Positions 32,801 through 44,468 of a stretch of 64,000 nt of DNA are shown in pieces. The position numbers and the translations under genes are program-made. The notes under the pieces are model-generated. The model was not told the DNA's origin. It worked only from the letters and a program-made list of their open reading frames with translations, and ran no database searches. This stretch comes from Arachis hypogaea. Lineage: Eukaryota > Streptophyta > Magnoliopsida > Fabales > Fabaceae. Each line of letters starts with the position of its first letter. Positions within the stretch are counted from its first letter, which is position 1. The stretch covers positions 101,401,837-101,465,836 of the forward strand of contig NC_092038.1 of the NCBI RefSeq assembly GCF_003086295.3, read 5' to 3'.

Positions 32801-34499
32801 TAGGGGTGTTCATGGTTTGGTTAATCCAAAAACCAAACTAGTTTTTTAGTTAACCAAAAATATAGTATTGGTTAATTAACCAAATTGGTTTTACATGATG
32901 AAACCGGTTATTAACCGGTCAGTGAAATTCAAAATAGGTTTTTAACTGGTTATTAAATTAAAAATCGGTTTTTAAAAATAATCGATTTTTATATAAAAAA
33001 TTATTTTTTACATTAAATAACTAGTTTTTACACTAAAAACCGGTTTTAATACTAAAAAAATTAGTTTTTATACCATAAAATTGGTTTTTACATGTAAAAA
33101 TAGATTTTTATACAAAAATTAATATTTTTACATACAAAAACCCAAAATTTTAAATCTTTTTTTAATCTAATTTTTTTTCTTTCTAAATGATACGAGTAAT
33201 ATTTGTAAACAATGAAATCCATTCTATTGCTTTCGTTCCTTTTCTTTCTTATCTCTTTTTAGCATTTTCTATAAATAATTTTTTCTAATATAAATAATTT
33301 TCTTTCTAAAAGATACGAGTAAATTTTTCTTATTTTCTTTCCATCTCTCTCCTTTTCTCTCCCCCTCCTCTTCTCTCTTCCTTCTCTCTCTCTCTCTTTC
33401 TCGCCTTCCCCTCTTTCTCCCCCTCCCCTCTCTTTCTCTTCCTCTCTCTCTCCTCTTCTCTTCCTTCTCTTTCTTTCTCTCTCTCTCTCTCTCTTTCTCT
33501 TTTTCTCCTCTTTCTCCCCCTCACATTTCTTTCTCTCTATCCTTCTCTCCCTCTCTCTTCCCATGCTCTCTCTCTCCCCTTTCCTCTTTCTCTCTTCCCT
33601 CCTCTCCCTCTCTTCTTCTCTCTCCCATCCTCTCCTTCCTCTCTCTCTTTCTCTCTCCCCATCCTCTCTCTTTCCTCTCTTTTTCTCTCTCTTCTTTTTT
33701 CTCTCCTATCCTTCTTCTCTCTTCTTATCTCCCTCCTTTTTTCTTTCTCCTTTTTTATCTTCTCTTTCTCTCTCTTTTTTCTCTCACTTTAGAGAGAATA
33801 GGAGAAAAGAGATAGAAGAGGGATAGAGATTAAGAGAATGTTGAGAGAGAAAGAGAAAAGAGAGAGTAAGAAAAAAGAGGAGAAGGAGAAAAAAGGAAGA
33901 GAGGAAGAGGAGGAGAGAAAAAAATGGGAGAGAGAAAGAAGAAAAGGAAAGAGAGAGGAGCAAGAGAGAGAAAGAGAGAAAAGAAAATAAAAGAGAGAGA
34001 AAGAGAGGGGAGGGAAAGGAGAGAAAGAAAGGAAGGAGAGGAGAGAGAGAAAGAGAGAGTGAAGGGAAAAGACAGGAAAAAGGAGGGAGATATGGGAGAG
34101 AGAAAAGGAGAGGAGAGGAGAGAGAGATGGGAGGGGAGAGAGAGAGAGGAGGAGAAGAGATAGAAAAAGGGAAGAGATGATTAGAGAGAGAAAGGAGAGG
34201 GGAGAGAGGAAGAGAGAGAATGGAGGGGGAGAAAAAGGGCAAGAAAAAAGAGAGAGGAAGTGAGAGCAAAGAGAAGGAGAGAGAGAGACAAAGAGAGAAT
34301 GAGAGAAAAGAGAGAAAAGAGAGAGGGAGAGAAGGAGAGAGAGAAAGAAAGATGAGGTGGAGAAAGAGGGAAAGGCGAGTGAGAGAGGAGGAGGGGAGAG
34401 AGAGAGAGCAAAAAAAGTAAAGAGAGAGATAGGGTAAAGAGAGGAGGAGAGAAAGAGGAAAGAAGGAGACAGAGAGAGGAGGAAGAGATGATGGAAGGG

Positions 34500-34565
<66 letters not shown>

Positions 34566-35019
34566 GGAGAAAGAGAGAAGCGGACATAGAGGGAAAGGAG
34601 AGAGAGGGGGAAGGAAGGGGGAGAGAGGGAGAGGAGAGAGAAATAGGGGAAAAGAAGAGAGAGAAGGGGAGACAGAATAGAGAGAGAGAGAGAGGAGGGG
34701 CAGAGAGAAAAAGAGAGGACAAAGAGGAGGAGGAAAAAGAAGAAAATGAGAGAGAGGAGGGAGAGAAGGGAAATAGAGAGATAGGATGAGAGAGAGAGAG
34801 AGTATGTAATTTGGTTTTGAAATTAGGTTTTGATTTTAATTTAGTTTGGGTTTTGGTTAACCTGTTAAAAACCGATTTTTTTTAATTTGGTTTTGGTTAA
34901 CCAGTTTTAAAAAATATGGATATATTTTTTAAAATTGTTTTATTAAACTGGTTAACTAAAATGTGGTTATGATTTTTTAACCGGTTAACCATATTTTGGT
35001 TTTTTTATGAACACCCCTA
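32801..35019. mobile_element. hAT-like element with 8-bp TSD, filled by a CT-to-GA tract
   Basis: TAGGGGTGTTCAT at the left is the exact complement of ATGAACACCCCTA at the right. CATGAGGG is duplicated (32793-32800 and 35020-35027), and removing the insert restores the MULE text seen intact at 61750-61760. Subterminal regions are rich in GGTTAACC and AACCGGTT. No transposase ORF; the interior is almost wholly the strand-switch tract. Confidence 0.9.
33325..34802. repeat. Polypyrimidine (465 bp) then polypurine (1.0 kb) tract
   Basis: From 33325 to 33790 the plus strand is almost only C and T; from 33791 to 34802 almost only A and G, including an uninterrupted GA run at about 34504-34561. The switch is at CTCTCACTTT|AGAGAGAATA. 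The two halves are roughly complementary, so the tract is a large imperfect inverted repeat. The 312-codon ORF on the minus strand is a by-product. Confidence 0.95.
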
Positions 35020-35811
35020 CATGAGGGGGTGAGCTTTGCGTGTGAAAATTCATTTTTGTTTGTGGTTCCATGCACTATGACGTTCGCGGAACTACACTAC
35101 GGTCTCTGCAAAGCATAAAGTGTGATATTTTAAAGAGGATGAGCAATATTCTCTACAGGAGTCCCGCTATTATATTTGGCGGCCTAATATAGTTTGATAT
35201 TATATCAATCATTGAGGAAAAAGTATTCAGTATATGTTTTATATTTACCAGCAGACTCAGGTATAACACCCAAAAATTGAATTTTATGTTGAGTTTGAAC
35301 ATATAGCTGTGGATGGAATTCAATATGACTCAGTCGTGGATGATGACAGAGCTGAAGTGTACGAAGGAATGAATAGTGATAGCGAAGAGGACTTTGAAGC
35401 TACTTGCGGAGCCGGTGACGAGGACGAGGATGGTGATGAGGGAGGTGAGGCAGTCGTGAAAAATGTAGTGGTTTCACCCATAGTCAGTCAACTCATAGAC
35501 GTTCCACCTTTTATGCTTAGTTTGAATCTTAACGCCATGCATGCACCTGAATTCTCTGTATATGCGAATATAGGTAAGTAAGAAGTGAGTAATACGTTTT
35601 TCTTAATTTGTATTTTGAATTGATCAATAAGTAACAATTTGTTTTTCCTGTAGAGGTTGTTGATCCTGAGGACGAGGAGTTCAGGATCGAAATGGAATAT
35701 AGTTCTAGAAAGTCAGTCGTTACAGTAATTCAGAGTTTAGGACGTGGCAATTTGGAGTTTCAGTATTTTTAGAGGAGTTGATTATGTTGTTTATGAGTCA
35801 GTCACAGACAT

Positions 35812-36013
35812 TGTAAAACCTAGTTAAATAATAAATAATTAACTAATAAATTAATTATGAGCCAACGAGATTAAGAAATTAAAATTTATTATTTGAGAAA
35901 GTAAAAATAATTAGGATACGAATTAAAATACTAATATTACTAGTTTTGGCCCAAAATTGGGCCAACAGGCTAAAACGAATGAACTGTGCCCATGTTGGGT
36001 CCAAGCTCACATA
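35812..36013 (+). repeat. Extra, diverged head of the Del-type LTR
   Basis: Starts TGTAAAACCTAG directly after the GACAT duplication and includes TTGGCCCAAAATTGGGCCAA and GCCCATGTTGGGTCCAAGC, which also occur in the following LTR (about 36330-36400) and at about 53850-53920. A second TGTAAAAACC start follows at 36014. Confidence 0.65.
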
Positions 36014-36906
36014 TGTAAAAACCAGAAAATTAATTAACCATCTAAATAAAATAGGATAAATATAATTTAACTGTCCAATAGGTTGAAAATTTTCGAAATC
36101 TTAATTAGAAAATTTAAAGGTGAGATTTGGATTTAGTGAATTTTTCCGAGTGGAAAAATGTAATTTTCTATAAAAAAATTGCGTAAGAATACATACCAAT
36201 TAAATTGGTCCAGTACTGCGAGTGAGGGAATTAAATTAATGAGTATATAAATTTAAGATGTTGAATTTTATAATTTAAAGAAGTTAAAAATATTTGAGAT
36301 AGAAAACTGGACAGTTATTTTAAAGGTTTGGCCCGAAGTTAGGCCAAACTAACCAAATATGCTAACCAGTTGGACTGGACCCAGGTTGGTTCCAAGCCCA
36401 ACATATATATACCACTTATGAGGCATTTCAGCCCTTGAGAGAGTGAGAGCCACGGTGAGATTGAAGAGGGGAAGAAGAAACCCTTTTTGTTACTATTCAT
36501 TTTCTTCTTCCTTGGATCATAACTTTTGATTCGGAGCTCTGATTGCCGTGTCGTTTGTAGCCATGGGTTCGTCTTGCCAAGATCTTAAATTTTATCTAAA
36601 AAAGTAGTAAGCAACTCAAATCCCATACTCCGGTTTTCCGTTCTTTGACAAATTCGAGTTTTGGTTTTGTTAAATCCATATTTTCATGGTTTTGGTTGTT
36701 TATGTGTTATCTAACTTGGGTGATTAGTGGGTTTTACCCAAAGTTTCAGTGGACAAGGTCAAGATTCTTTAAACCCTTGTAGTTTGTAGAATTTATGAGC
36801 CCTAGTGTTAATTTTGGAACATGTATAGTATTAAATTGAGAATACATGTTGTTTTGGAGCTTAAATTTGGTGATTGGAGTGCTGGGATTTGCACTTTGGT
36901 GGTTAG
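36014..36906 (+). repeat. Left LTR of the Del-type element, part before the E2 insertion
   Basis: Aligns with 53536-54430 (for example GAAAATTAATTAACCATCTA). It stops at GGTGGTTAG, where E2 is inserted; the empty site is seen at 54425-54435. Confidence 0.88.
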
Positions 36907-38378
36907 TGGTGCGGGATTTTATATCCCACAAACTAACCGGCAAGTGCACTGGGTCGTATCAAGTAATTTCTCAGATGAGTGAGGGTCGATCCCACGAGGA
37001 TTGATGGATCAAGCAACAATGGTTGGTTAAACTACTTAGTTAGGCAAACAAAAAAAAAATATTGTTTGAGTGTTCAAAGAGCATTAAATAGTAAATTCAG
37101 AGTTTGAAGACAGCAGGTGAATAAGTTGGGAATAAAATATGGGAGAAAACAGTTAAGGCTTCAGAGTTATCTATTTCCCTGATTGATTTTTCTTATTGAC
37201 TATTTTAATCATGCAAGATTTAATTCATGGCAAACTATATGTAACTAGACCCTAATTCCTTAGACCTTTCTAGTCTCCTCTAAAATTCATTAACTGCCAA
37301 TTCCTTGGTCAATTAATTCCAATTAGAGGGTGATGATCAAATTCCAGTTTATATGCCACAAAAATTCTAATTATCCAAAAGTAAGAGGATTATATGTCAC
37401 GTATCCCGTTAAATCCAAATAATTAAAATTTAGGTGAAATTGTTTTCAAGCTGTTGTTCAAGTAAAGAGCTTTTCCAAGTTATACAAGAACTCAATTAGA
37501 ACATGGGTCATACTTCCATTCCACCCAAATTCATAAGATAAAGAACGAAAACAATTCTCACAATATAAATCAAAACATGAATTAAAATAGAAAAATAATA
37601 GTAACAATCCATACAATAGACAGAGCTCCTAACCTTAACAATGGAGGTTTAGTTGCTCATGACTCAAAGAAGAAAATAAGGATTCAGGTAAACTGTGGAA
37701 TACGGAATGTCCATTGGCATAGAATCCTAATATTTTTTTATATCTAATCCTAATTAATTTAAAATCTAATATCTAAAATTAAGATAATATCTTTTCCTAT
37801 AATATTTAAATTCAAATAAGAATTAATTATGGCAATCAGCAAGTCTTCAAGTGATGGATGGGGACCACTTGCTTTCTAGGACCCATGCCAAACTTGGGAA
37901 GTAATGAGAAGTGTTTCCCTGATTCCTCCGTTCTGCAGCTTCTGATCTGTGCTTTCAGAGCCGAAAACTGGGTCAAAAAAAGCCCAAAAATTGCCCCCAG
38001 CATTTTCTACGTTTTCTGCACATGGCGCATGTCACGCGTACGCGTCAGTCAGGCGTACGCGTCAAGTACGCGCATGCGTCACTGTGGAACTTTGCTTTTC
38101 AAGTGTACGCGTCAGGCACACGCACACATCGCCATGGAAAGCTCCAAATCACGTGCACACGTCGGGTACGCACTCGCGTCGCTCTTCGCTGTCCTCTCTT
38201 TTGATTCTTATGCTGCAAAAACTCCATCAAATCCAGCTGAATGCTACCTAAAATAAACAAAATTGCACGAGACTCAATGTAGCATCCATAGTGGCTAAAA
38301 GACAATTAATTCTTGAGTAAACTTAACAAATTAAATGCAAATTTACTAGAAAAAGATAAGAAAGATGCTCACGTATCA
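36907..38378 (-). repeat. 3' LTR of E2 (1472 bp)
   Basis: On the minus strand it runs TGATACGTGAGC to ATCCCGCACCA. It matches 45873-47366. It contains GACGCGTACGCGTC-type palindromes (about 38030-38180). Confidence 0.92.
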
Positions 38379-38379
38379 C

Positions 38380-38416
38380 AACACCAAACTTGAATTGTTG
38401 CTTGTCCTCAAGCAAC
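38380..38416 (-). other. Hairpin plus AAGTTTGGTGT at the 3' LTR boundary of E2
   Basis: On the minus strand: GTTGCTTG, loop AGGA, CAAGCAAC (38416 down to 38397), then AATTC and AAGTTTGGTGT (38391 down to 38381), then the LTR. Same architecture as 7098-7134 in E1. Confidence 0.85.
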
Positions 38417-39466
38417 CAAAATAGTATAGGCTTAGGATGTGAATTTGCATGAGAATGAGAGTTTGATTAAGGTTATGCCTCTTCTTATAGTGGGGTTTAC
38501 AACTGCAATTTTGAACAATTTTGGCATCTCACTCTCCTTTGAATCAGAAAGATGTCAGTGTTATTCGGAATTAGAATCCATATCATATTATGAATTCTCT
38601 GATCTTTATACTCCACTTTAATCTTTGGACACAGCATAATTTTCTTTAATTTACATTTTCTTTGGTGCTTTTCACCTTGAGCCTAGCCGTGACTTTAAAT
38701 GTTTTGTCTCAAGGGTTACTTGACACAGAAATACCACAAGCACTTAACAGGGGAACTCTCTTTAAGTTCTGATTTTTCTTTCAGTTATTCCCAGACAGTG
38801 GTGCTCAAAGCCTTTAGCATACTCTGTTAAACGCACTTGGTCTCGACTCTAAGTGTTCTATCTCAAGGATTACTTGACACAATCACACCACAAGCCTATA
38901 ACTAGGGAAACAACTCTTTGAGCTTTTAATCATGTCTAACCTCCCTAGTCATTGATACTCAGAGCCTTGGACCTTGCTTTTTTTTTGCTATTTCTTTTGC
39001 TTCAAGGATTAAACTTTTACTTATTTCAGAGAATTCATAATAACTTTCTAGATTCCTGTTCCTTGTACATCAACATCCTTTAATTCAAATTCAACTATAT
39101 ACTGTTCATATCATGCATTCAAAATCACAAATAATACCACCACATTTAAGTAAGTAAGACTATTCTTAAATATAAACTCAATTTCTCATGCAATACATCA
39201 CTTAAATTCTTTTCTTTTTAAATTCAAGCTTAGTGAGTGGTACATGAGATAATTTATTATAATTAAATCTAAATCTAAGAACTAAAAGTACTAAAGATCA
39301 TGCAGTCAATCAAAGTAACAGAAAACAGAGGACAACAAAATAGGAATAGAAGAAAAATAAAATGAAAGGAACTCAACCACCTCAGTTATGCTGGTGGTCA
39401 TCTCATTCCTCCATGAAGAACATTCATCCCCAATTGGTGCTAACCAGAAAAGCCATAAGCGAAGCG
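38417..39466 (-). other. Non-coding 3' internal region of E2
   Basis: Contains Athila-style phrases repeated twice (GTCTCAAGGGTTACTTGACAC at about 38706 and CTATCTCAAGGATTACTTGACAC-like at about 38859, each with CACAAGC downstream). Where E1 has its Transposase_32 ORF, E2 has no ORF of length. Confidence 0.55.
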
Positions 39467-39469
39467 TCA

Positions 39470-39505
39470 ACACCAAACTTAAAGGTTTGCTTGTCCCCAA
39501 GCAAA
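39470..39505 (-). other. Internal hairpin plus AAGTTTGGTGT of E2
   Basis: On the minus strand: TTTGCTTG, loop GGGA, CAAGCAAA (39505 down to 39486), then CCTTT and AAGTTTGGTGT (39480 down to 39470). Counterpart of 4903-4937 in E1, kept although no ORF follows it here. Confidence 0.85.
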
Positions 39506-39639
39506 GAAGAACTGAAAACAAGAAGAAAAGAATATTATGATGAAAGAAGAAGAAAAGGATAAAAGAATAGGAGAGAATTAGGATTTGGAAGGGAAAGAAT
39601 GAAAAACAGGACGGCGTGATAGGTAAGTGTTGTAGCGCA

Positions 39640-40035
39640 TTTGACGCATACGCATCAGAGATGTGTACGCATGGGTGGCCATGTGGTGAGGGTGACGCGT
39701 ACGCGGGATGCGTACGCGTGGTCTGAATTACGCGGCTAGCACATTACCAGCGAAGGGCCAGCACAACTCTCGGCCGTGCACCCATTTACGCCAATTCTAG
39801 GGCGACGCATATACGTCAGGGACGCGTATGCGTGGACTGCTGAAAGCGCAGGCGACGCGTATGCGTGAACAAGTTTGTGCGTCTAGCACACTTCCAGCCC
39901 CAAGCCAATACAACTCTCTGGCTTAACACCTTTTACGCCGATTTTACTCACCCATGCGTGCGCGTGCTTGACGCGTACGCGTGGAGTGCCAAAATTGCAA
40001 ATGACGCGCACGCGTCATGGACGCGTACGCATTAG
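39640..40035 (-). repeat. Array of GACGCGTACGCGTC-type palindromes in the E2 interior
   Basis: About ten copies of variants of GACGCGTACGCGTC or ATGCGTACGCGT, spaced irregularly. The position (after pol, before the internal hairpin) is the same as the GGCGTTNAACGCC array in E1. Confidence 0.8.
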
Positions 40036-40221
40036 CATATTTGTGCGCAAGGCACACTTCCTTCGCTACTCCCGCACATCTCTCGGGCAAGTTTCCTGTG
40101 TCTCTCTTCTCTCTTTTTTTTTTCAGTTCATGTTCTAAAATAGCTGCATGATAAGATAAAACTCGACAAAAATCAAATAAATAAGAAAACTACTACTACG
40201 AAAATAACTAAGGATACGAAA

Positions 40222-40264
40222 TTATCGGGTTGCCTCCCGACAAGCGCTTCTTTAACGTCACTAG
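40222..40264 (-). other. Conserved non-coding block after E2 pol
   Basis: The minus strand reads GTCAAGCTAGTGACGTTAAA, then GAAGCGCTTGTCGGGAGGCA. It matches 3984-4027 in E1. Confidence 0.6.
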
Positions 40265-40281
40265 CTTGACGGTCAGTTCTG

Positions 40282-41480
40282 CTAATTCAGCAGATGAGCG
40301 GACCTCTGGCGATCAATCTCGCCTCCAAGATAATGCTTCAACCTCTGGCCATTCACTGTAAATTTCCTGTCAGAATTCTCTTCCTGTATTTCCACATGAC
40401 CATATGGTGAAGCTCTGATAACAACAAACGGTCCTGACCACCGGGATTTCAGCTTCCCGGGAAAGACTTTGAGCCTTGAATTATACAGAAGCACTCTCTG
40501 TCCTGGCTCAAAGACTCTGATGGCAATCTTCTTGTCATGCAATAACTTGGTTCTCTCATTATAGAGCTTGGCGTTCTCATAGGTTGAGTATCTGAATTCA
40601 TCAAGCTCATTTAACTGAAGCATTCACTTAATTCCTGCAGCTTTTGAATCAAGATTTAGATACCTGATTGCCTAGTATGCTTTATGTTCCAACTCAACTG
40701 GCAAGTGACAGGTTTTGCCATAGACCAACTAGTAAGGGGACATGCTAATGGGAGTCTTGTACGCTATCCGGTATGCCCAAAGAGCATCATCAAGCTTCCT
40801 AGACCAGTCATTTCTTGAAACACTGATGGTCTTCTCTAGAATCCTCTTGAGTTCCCTGTTGAAAACTTCCACCTGTCTACTTGTCTGAGGGTGATAGGGG
40901 GTTGCCACTTTATGTCGGACTCCATATCTCTGCAGAAGAGAGTCCAGCTATCTATTACAGAAGTGGCTTCCTCCATCACTAATGAGTGTCCTCGGGACAC
41001 CAAATTGGCTAAAGATATATCTCTGAAGAAAGCTCATTACCACCTTGGCATTATTGGTGGTAGAGCCATAGCTTCCACCCACTTGGACACATAGTCAATT
41101 GCCACTAGAATATAGTTATTTGAATGTGAGGGTGGGAAAGGTACCATGAAATCAATACCCCACACATCAAACAACTCAACCTCAAGAATCCCCTGCTATG
41201 GCATTTCATGGTTGGCAGGGAGATTCGTGACTTTTTCACATCTGTCACAGTGCTTCACAAATGATCTTGCGTCCCTGAAGAGAGTCGGCCAGTAAAACCC
41301 GCTTTGAAAGACCTTTGTAGCTGTCCTTTCCCCACCAATGTGGCCTCCATAATCAGAACCATGATAATACCAAAGAATCTGCTGTGTTTCTTCATTTGGG
41401 ACACATCTTCTGATTATACCATCTGAACACCTTTTAAAAAGGTATGGTTCCTCCCAAATGTAGTACTTCGCATCAGTCAA
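40282..41480 (-). pseudogene. pol: E2 integrase remnant
   Basis: The N-terminal part (41196-41480) keeps the HHCC zinc finger: WYYHGSDYGGHIGGERT, then FVKHCDRCEKV, following the KRCSDGIIRRCVP block typical of Athila integrases. The catalytic core (about 40620-41195) is present as DNA, but stop codons and shifts break it. The C-terminal part (40282-40623) is open: DEFRYSTYENAKLYNERTK, GQRVLLYNSRLKVFPGKL, then SRWSGPFVV. No chromodomain, as expected outside the chromovirus branch. The protein would have inserted the cDNA; this copy cannot make it intact. Confidence 0.85.
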
Positions 41481-41856
41481 TAGCTTCTTTACTGTACTCC
41501 CTTGGAATATAGTTCATGGATTTGTAATTTGCAATGTCTGCAAACCACGGAGCCTGCTGAATGAGGAACAATTGCTCATTAGGAAACGTCTCAGTCACAG
41601 CTGTGGGTGGTTGTTCTCCTGCTTCAGGCTCAATTCTGGAGAGATGGCCAGCTACTTAATTTTCTGACCCTTTTCTGTCTTTTATCTCAATATCAAACTC
41701 CTGAAGGAGTAACACCTATCTGATTAATCTTGGTTTAGAATTCTATTTGGTTAGAAGGTACTTCAAAGCAGCATGATCAGTATAAATAATAACCTTAGAA
41801 CCAAGTAAATAAGATCTAAACTTATCAACAGCATACACAATAACTAATAATTCCTT

Positions 41857-42317
41857 TTATGTAGTTATGTAATTCTTTTGGGCATCATTTAACACACGAC
41901 TCGCGTAGTAAATGACATGTACAAGCTTACCATGCCTCTGTCCTAAAACAGTTCCTATAGCAAAATTACTGACATCACACATCAATTCAAATGGTAAATC
42001 CCAGTCAGGGGGAGCTATAATGAGGGCAGAGGTAATATTTGCTTTCAGAGTTTCAAAAGCATGCAGACAATCAAAATCAAAGACAAAAGGAACATCAACA
42101 ACCAACAGGTTGCTCAATGGTTTAGCAATTTTAGAAAAGTCCTTTATAAATCTCCTATAAAATCCTGCATGACCCAAGAAACTCCTGACCGCCTTAACAT
42201 TAGCTGGTGGTGGTAATTTTTCAATTACCTCCACCTTTGCTCTATCAACCTCAATCCCCTTACTTGAAATCCAGTGTCCAAGAACAATACCTTATGTGAC
42301 CATAAAATGCCATTTTT
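41857..42317 (-). pseudogene. pol: E2 RT C-terminal / RNase H remnant
   Basis: After a TGG-to-TGA-type stop and a shift at about 42300, the frame resumes: VEVIEKLPPPANVKAVRSFL, GHAGFYRRFIKDFSKIAKPL, then FELMCDVSNFAIGTVLGQR, where D of CDVSN is the first RNase H aspartate position. The ORF ends at 41857 (NDAQKNYITT); the rest of RNase H continues with stops towards 41500. Function was removal of the RNA strand during reverse transcription. Confidence 0.82.
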
Positions 42318-43490
42318 TCAATCCAAAACAAGGTTTGATTCTTGACACCGTTTCAAGACAAGAGATAAATGCTTAAGGCAGGATTCAAAAGAATTACCAA
42401 AAACAGAAAAGTCATCCATAAATACCTCAATGAACTTTTCAAACATGTCACAAAAATTTGAAAGCATACACATTTGAAAAGTTGCTGGAGCATTACAAAG
42501 TCCAAATGACATTCTTCTGTAGGCAAATACTCCAAAGGAGCATGTGAATGCTGTCTTCTCTTGATCTTGAGGGTCCACAGCAATTTGATTATATCCAGAA
42601 TATCCATCTAAAAAATAATAAAAAGTATGACCAGCTAACCTCTCAAGCATTTGATCAATGAAGGGCAGGGAAAAATGATCCTTCCTTGTATCAGTGTTGA
42701 GCCTCCTGTAGTCTATGCACATTCTCCATCCTGTGACTGTCCTTGTAGGAATAAGCTCATTCTTTTCATTCTGGATCACTGTCATCCCTCCTTTCTTGGG
42801 AACTACCTGCACAGGGCTTATCCAAGGACTGTCAGAAATAGGGTAAATAATACCTGCTTCCCATAATTTCATTACCTCTTTTTGGACCACCTCTTTCATG
42901 GTTGGATTGAGTCTCCTTTGTGGTTGCACAACCGGTTTAGCATCATCTTCAAGAAAGATCTTAGGCATACACTTGGTTGGACTAATCCCCTTCAAGTCAC
43001 TAATGGTCCACCCAAGAGCTGTTTTATGGCTCTTGAGCACTGAAACAAGCGCCTCTTCCTCTTTAGGCTTCAGGGAAGAGCTAATAATTACTGGATAGAA
43101 ATAATTTTCACCCAAGAATACATATTTCAGAAAAGGAGGAAAAGGATTGAGCTCAAGCTTGGGGGCTTCCTCCTCTGCTTTAGGCATGTGAACCACAGCT
43201 TTCTGAGGTGGTGAATCATCAACTTCCATTAATTCATACTCAGAAGCAGGATCCAGGATGTCATCAAGTACCTCAGTCTCCAGTACCTCTTGAACAAGGG
43301 GTTCAATAACATCTATTTTCATGCACCCTTCAGAATCATTAGGGTGCTTGAGAGCTTCAAAAACATTGAGGACCACCTGTTCTTCATTGACCCTCAGGGT
43401 TAATTCACCCTTTTGCACATCAATTAGAGCTCTACCTGTAGCTAAAAAGGGTCTACCAAGTATAATAAAAGATTTTACCTCCTCTTCCAT
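42318..43490 (-). pseudogene. pol: E2 protease C-terminus and reverse transcriptase
   Basis: A 390-codon open stretch starts in the protease (FIILGRPFLATGRALIDV) and runs into reverse transcriptase: SDSPWISPVQVVPKKGG, RMCIDYRRLN, YYFLDGYSGYNQI, then CNAPATFQM and FMDDFSVFG (catalytic FMDD, about residue 357). It is in the same frame as 43527-44012, separated by one TGA at about 43524, probably from CGA, so a single base change broke the polyprotein here. The next stop is at the codon after NLVLD. Confidence 0.88.
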
Positions 43491-43526
43491 GTCTAATATA
43501 ACAAAATCAACAGGAAAAATAAATGG

Positions 43527-44012
43527 TCATACTTTAACAAGTAAATCCTCAACAACACCCACAGGTAATTTAATAGAAAAATCAGCAAGTTGAAGAGAAA
43601 TACAAGTGGGTTTTACCTCCTCAATTTGAAGTTTTTTCATCACAGAAAGTGGCATCAGGTTGATGCTAGCTCCAAGATCACATAAAGCTCTTTGAATGGT
43701 GACATCTCCAATGGTGCAAGGAATTATAAAGCTCCCTAGATCTGACATCTTCTCATGATTGTGTTGAATAATTACACTATATTCCTTGGTTAACACCACT
43801 GTTTCTTGTTCCTTCCAATTCCTCTTGTGGGTCAACAATTCTTTCACAAATTTAGCATAGAGAGGCATTTGCTCCAGAACCTCTGCAAAATGAATGTTGA
43901 TCTGTAGCTTCTTGAAAATATCTAGAAATTCAGAGAACTGCTTTTCTTTGGAAGCCTTCTGAAGCCTCTGAGGATATGGCATTTTTGGCTTGTATTCAGG
44001 AGCCTTTGGCAA
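43527..44012 (-). pseudogene. pol: E2 Gag C-terminus and protease active site
   Basis: Open stretch of 161 codons: linker (KMPYPQRLQKASKEKQF, FLDIFKKLQINI), then SFIIPCTIGDVTI and CDLGASINLMPLSVMKKL, the canonical Athila protease site (DLGAS), intact here though altered in E1 (DLGSG). The frame is shared with 42318-43490. Upstream (44013-44468) the Gag C-terminal linker is interrupted. Confidence 0.87.
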
Positions 44013-44468
44013 GGTAGGATAAGTGTCAAGAGAATCAGGGAATGGGTTGTCTGCACGCTTAGGAAGGGCGTGTTCTACTTCTTCCTTCTTCTACTCTGGA
44101 GCTTCTTTTTCAACTAATTCTTCATTGGCCTTGGTCTCAGAGCCAGCTACTTTACCACTTCTCAACTAAATAACCTTGCAATCTTCTCTTGGGTTTACCA
44201 CTGTATCACCTGGAAATATACTTGCGGACCTCTCGGGTAATTGCTTGCTCATTTGCACCATTTGTACTTTCAAGTTTCTAATGGAGGCTCTGGTTTCCTA
44301 CATAAAACTCCTCATCATCTCCCAGTTAGAATCTTCTTGGGATTTAGAGTTTGCCTGTTGAGGTGGTTGTTGCTACTGAGACTGAAATTGGCGGTTATTG
44401 TAATTGTTCTGTTGGAAGCTGCCCTGAGAATTATTGTTGAAATTCTGAGGTCTTTGAGGTTGGTATCT

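Noticed and set aside
33784..34722. 312-codon ORF on the minus strand
   Set aside because: Ser/Leu/Pro/Phe-only translation of the GA/CT tract; no domain and no stops only because of composition.
37949..38256. Several ORFs rich in RTR/HTH-like repeats in the E2 LTRs (also 46820-47239)
   Set aside because: Products of the GACGCGTACGCGTC palindrome array in an LTR.
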